Shown here in pieces: positions 6,317 through 8,816 of a DNA stretch of 8,816 nt. Source of the DNA: Porticoccaceae bacterium (GTDB lineage Bacteria > Pseudomonadota > Gammaproteobacteria > Pseudomonadales > Porticoccaceae). Position numbers and translations under genes: made by a program. The notes beneath the pieces are model-generated. The model did not search any database and was not told where the DNA came from. It was given only the letters and a program-made list of their open reading frames with translations. The DNA is taken from assembly GCA_019090225.1 (NCBI GenBank), contig JAHRWI010000068.1, forward strand, positions 1 through 8,816, read 5' to 3'. Position 1 is the first letter of the stretch. Each line of letters starts with the position of its first letter.

Positions 6317-7351
6317 ATGCCCGAGCCAGGAATTTCAGATAAGACCTCTGGTAGGCTGACTCCGACTCCAACACTGAGTCCTACGCCCAGTCCGGCGCTA
6401 AACCCGACAAGCAGTCTTCCAGATCAGTTACCACCCAACGTTGCAGCCTCCACGACAGCTCTGGTGCGCCTGCGCCATGCCGCCAAAGAACTGACCCTGT
6501 TTCCGCGACTGCCACCCCGGGCCATTATGGCTGGCGGGCATCGCTCTCAACTCCGTGGTCGCGGTATGGATTTTGACGAAGTCCGACCTTATCAACCCGG
6601 CGATGACGGCCGTACCATCGACTGGCGGGTCACCGCCCGCACCACTCAAACCCACACCAAAGTGTTTCGAGAAGAACGCGAACGCCCGGTGATGCTGGTA
6701 TGTGATTTGCGCCAAACCATGTTTTTCGGCAGCCAGAAAACCAAATCGGTCACCGCCTGCGAAGTCACTGCCGCGCTGGCCTGGGCAGCCTTAAACGCGG
6801 GCGACCGTATCGGCGGGCTGGTCTTTGCCCCCACAGGCCAACGAGATATTAGAGCCAGACGCAGTCACCACAGCGTCCTACAACTGATTAAAACTCTTGC
6901 CGATACCAGCGCCTCGCTGATTCAGCGCCAGCCAGATAATTATTCGCTGACTCAAATCCTCGAACATACTCGCCGCGTCGCCCACCCTGGTTCAGCGGTG
7001 GTCATCGTCAGTGACTTCTACGATTTTGATCGGGATGGAGAGCGCCATCTCTTTGAACTGAGCCGACACTGCGATGTGACGCTCTGTCATATCTCCGATG
7101 ATCTGGATATCACTCTGCCCCCGGCCGGGACTTATTCGGTCAGCGATGGTCTACGCCGCTTCACGCTTAACACCCGTGATACCAAGCTTCGCAAAGCTTT
7201 CGAGCTACGCAAACAACAGCAGACTAAAACACTGGAACAAACTGCCACCAAATTGCGCGCCACCTACTTGCCCATTCGCACCGGACAGGCTGTGATACCC
7301 CTGCTGCAAACCGTTTACGGCAACCGAGCCGCCCGGAGGAGGTCCCGTTGA
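6317..7351 (+). CDS. DUF58 domain protein of the MoxR operon (VWA-like)
   Basis: The 344-residue protein carries the DUF58 signature GRGMDFDEVRPYQPGDDGRTIDWRVTAR (81-108, with its Y-x-P-G-D and I-D-W core), followed by a VWA-like fold. At the metal-site position it has DLRQTMFFGS (130-139), not the classic D-x-S-x-S, as is common in this subfamily. A second strand, VVIVSDFYD, precedes the C-terminal part. No membrane segment is obvious, so it is probably cytoplasmic or peripheral. Residues about 14-40 are a low-complexity Pro/Thr/Ser tail (TPTPTLSPTPSP) ahead of the conserved region, unlike the short N-termini of many relatives. ATG at 6317 is preferred; GTG at 6299 would overlap moxR by 17 bases and adds only six residues. 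Neither has a good ribosome binding site, so coupling to moxR is likely. Its stop overlaps the next start (TTGA). Confidence 0.9.
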   Translation: MPEPGISDKTSGRLTPTPTLSPTPSPALNPTSSLPDQLPPNVAASTTALVRLRHAAKELTLFPRLPPRAIMAGGHRSQLRGRGMDFDEVRPYQPGDDGRTIDWRVTARTTQTHTKVFREERERPVMLVCDLRQTMFFGSQKTKSVTACEVTAALAWAALNAGDRIGGLVFAPTGQRDIRARRSHHSVLQLIKTLADTSASLIQRQPDNYSLTQILEHTRRVAHPGSAVVIVSDFYDFDRDGERHLFELSRHCDVTLCHISDDLDITLPPAGTYSVSDGLRRFTLNTRDTKLRKAFELRKQQQTKTLEQTATKLRATYLPIRTGQAVIPLLQTVYGNRAARRRSR

Positions 7352-7923
7352 ACCAGGATCCCCTCGCGCAATTACGGGACATCCATCTACCCGAAGCCAT
7401 TGGCTGGTGGCCCCCAGCACCGGGTTGGTGGATATTAACGCTGGTCCTACTCGTATCGATTGCATTCACCATTCGATATTTAGTCAGGCGTCGGCGGCAA
7501 CAGTATTTCCGCCGACAGGCTCAGGATCTGCTCACCAGATGCTGGGAAAGCTACCAGTTAAAAAATGGTGATCGTCAATTTGTAGAAGATCTATTTACAC
7601 TTATTCGGCGTGCCTATTTAAGTAGCAAGCTTAGTAGCGACCTGAATGATGTTGATAACAAGGCTAAAAACGACGATTCAAAAGTCTCTCCTGATAGCCT
7701 TGTTGAAGAACATGAAGATCAGCAGCTCAAAGCTATTAGCTCAAATCAGGTATTCAAAATGCTCGACCATAGTGTCGGCGGTGATCTCTCAAAGCTCCTT
7801 AGCCTTGCGGCTATCGAAGGGCTGCTCTACCAACAAAACCCAGAACCGCTAAAAACAGAGCAAACCGAACAACTGTACGCAGCCGCCAGGCGTTACTTAA
7901 AGCGCGGTATTAAACAATGCTAA
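7348..7923 (+). CDS. DUF4381 membrane protein of the MoxR operon
   Basis: The 191-residue protein opens with PLAQLRDIHLPEAIGWWPPAPGWW, the hallmark N-terminus of DUF4381 proteins, followed by one membrane segment (about 27-46) and a basic RRRRQQYFRR stop-transfer stretch. The rest is a helical cytoplasmic domain ending YAAARRYLKR. The start is TTG at 7348, supported by a strong GGAGGAGG 6-7 bases upstream and by the conserved N-terminus; its TTGA overlaps the stop of the DUF58 gene. No enzymatic activity is known for the family; it belongs to the MoxR/VWA membrane complex by context. Residues about 93-130 (SKLSSDLNDVDNKAKNDDSK onward) form a polar, acidic/lysine stretch that looks like an insertion, and its DNA is visibly more AT-rich than the flanking genes. 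Confidence 0.88.
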   Translation: MNQDPLAQLRDIHLPEAIGWWPPAPGWWILTLVLLVSIAFTIRYLVRRRRQQYFRRQAQDLLTRCWESYQLKNGDRQFVEDLFTLIRRAYLSSKLSSDLNDVDNKAKNDDSKVSPDSLVEEHEDQQLKAISSNQVFKMLDHSVGGDLSKLLSLAAIEGLLYQQNPEPLKTEQTEQLYAAARRYLKRGIKQC

Positions 7924-8816
7924 CGTTAATCTGGCCCTGGATGCTGAGCCTGGCACCCCTGCCCTGGCTGTACCGTTGGTGGCGCAAGCCAGTGAGCAGG
8001 CAAAGTGCAGCACTGCTCGTACCTGGTTATGGTGATGTCAGCGAGGATAGCTCAACGAGTGCTGCCGGTATTAAGCATTGGCTAAGTTGGATATTGCTGA
8101 CCTTGATATGGCTCGCCCTCGTGGTGTCCGCTAGTCGTCCCCAGTGGATTGGTGAGCCCATCGCACTGCCTACTACTGGCCGGGATTTATTACTCGCCGT
8201 CGATATTTCCGGAAGTATGGAAGAAGCCGATATGAAGGTCGGCAATAAGCTTATCGATAGGCTCACCGTGGTCAAATCTGTGGTCGGCGATTTTGTCCAA
8301 CGGCGTAGTGGCGATCGGCTTGGTCTCGTGCTGTTCGGCAGCAATGCCTATCTCCAGGCACCACTCACCTTTGACCGGCTTACCATTAATACGCTATTAC
8401 AGGAGGCCCTAATCGGCTTCGCGGGCAAAGGTACGGCCATTGGTGATGCTATTGGCCTCTCGGTAAAACGCCTCAAGGACCGCCCGGAAAATGCCCGCGT
8501 GGTCATACTGTTAACCGACGGCGCGAACACTTCGGGGGAAGTCGAACCCCTCAAAGCTGCGCAATTAGCTGCCGCCTACCACGTCAAAATTTATACTATT
8601 GGCGTCGGTGCCGACGAGGTATTACAGCGCACTTTATTCGGCACCCGCCGAGTGAATCCATCCGTTGATCTTGATGAAGACACCTTAACCAGCATTGCCC
8701 AGCTCACCGGCGGGCAATATTTCCGCGCCCGCAACCCTGACGATCTCGCCCGCATCTACGCCAAACTCGATGAGCTGGAACCCATTGCTCAGAACGAGGA
8801 AACCTTTCGGCCCACC
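7917..8816 (+). CDS. BatA-like VWA-domain membrane protein, C-terminus cut by the window
   Basis: The frame starts at ATG 7917 inside the end of the previous gene (7-base overlap, ATGCTAA) and stays open for 300 codons to the window edge. Layout: hydrophobic segment 3-20 (IWPWMLSLAPLPWLY), a second membrane segment about 55-73 (WLSWILLTLIWLALVV), then a VWA domain from about 89. The metal-ion (MIDAS) residues are all present: D96-I-S98-G-S100, T173 in GKGTAIGDAI, and D201 in LLTDGAN. The GQYFRARNPDDLARIYAKLDELE stretch (266-288) is typical of BatA-type proteins, which usually run to about 330 residues and end in another membrane helix, so only a short tail is missing. In the family it is an inner-membrane adaptor working with the MoxR ATPase; a BatB-like gene often follows. 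Confidence 0.92.
   Translation, partial: MLTLIWPWMLSLAPLPWLYRWWRKPVSRQSAALLVPGYGDVSEDSSTSAAGIKHWLSWILLTLIWLALVVSASRPQWIGEPIALPTTGRDLLLAVDISGSMEEADMKVGNKLIDRLTVVKSVVGDFVQRRSGDRLGLVLFGSNAYLQAPLTFDRLTINTLLQEALIGFAGKGTAIGDAIGLSVKRLKDRPENARVVILLTDGANTSGEVEPLKAAQLAAAYHVKIYTIGVGADEVLQRTLFGTRRVNPSVDLDEDTLTSIAQLTGGQYFRARNPDDLARIYAKLDELEPIAQNEETFRPT

Overview
The window looks like chromosomal DNA of a gammaproteobacterium, most likely from the broad Pseudomonas/Cellvibrio-type marine groups. The grounds are a fused RlmKL 23S rRNA methyltransferase, a 69-residue RMF of the long pseudomonad type, a class 2 (membrane-linked) PyrD, and the clustering of rlmKL, rmf and pyrD. No rRNA or tRNA gene, CRISPR array or intact insertion sequence was seen.

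Left part, 1-3577, minus strand. A ribosome-modification unit (rlmKL followed by an overlapping small glutaredoxin-like gene) reads leftwards. It is separated by about 330 bases of mostly unexplained DNA from a second leftward gene, whose product has a CHASE2-type extracytoplasmic sensor domain and runs off the window. The rlmKL reading frame is complete in homology from 3577 to 1292 but carries an in-frame TAG at 3422-3424. The stop sits in the N-terminal THUMP part, where close relatives as I remember them have serine. This is the most notable anomaly in the window: a point-mutated (or mis-sequenced) housekeeping gene whose two catalytic domains are otherwise intact.

Middle, 3578-5346. rmf (ribosome hibernation factor) reads rightwards, divergent from rlmKL, across a 243-base spacer that holds a candidate rlmKL promoter with a palindrome in its spacer and three degenerate 15-16 bp tandem repeats just ahead of rmf. 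pyrD reads leftwards towards rmf. The 223 bases right of pyrD separate it from a rightward operon and contain two weak, back-to-back candidate promoters.

Right part, 5347-8816, plus strand. A tightly packed four-gene operon has the order MoxR AAA+ ATPase, DUF58 protein, DUF4381 membrane protein, BatA-like VWA membrane protein (cut by the window end). Successive genes are 1 base apart or overlap. This is the known MoxR/VWA (Bat-type) arrangement, thought to act as a chaperone or maturation system at the inner membrane. Its local peculiarities are a Pro/Thr/Ser-rich N-terminal tail on the DUF58 protein and an AT-richer, charged insert in the DUF4381 protein. I see no wholly new system. The interrupted rlmKL, the unassigned 724-1050 spacer and the regulatory-looking rlmKL/rmf spacer deserve the second look.
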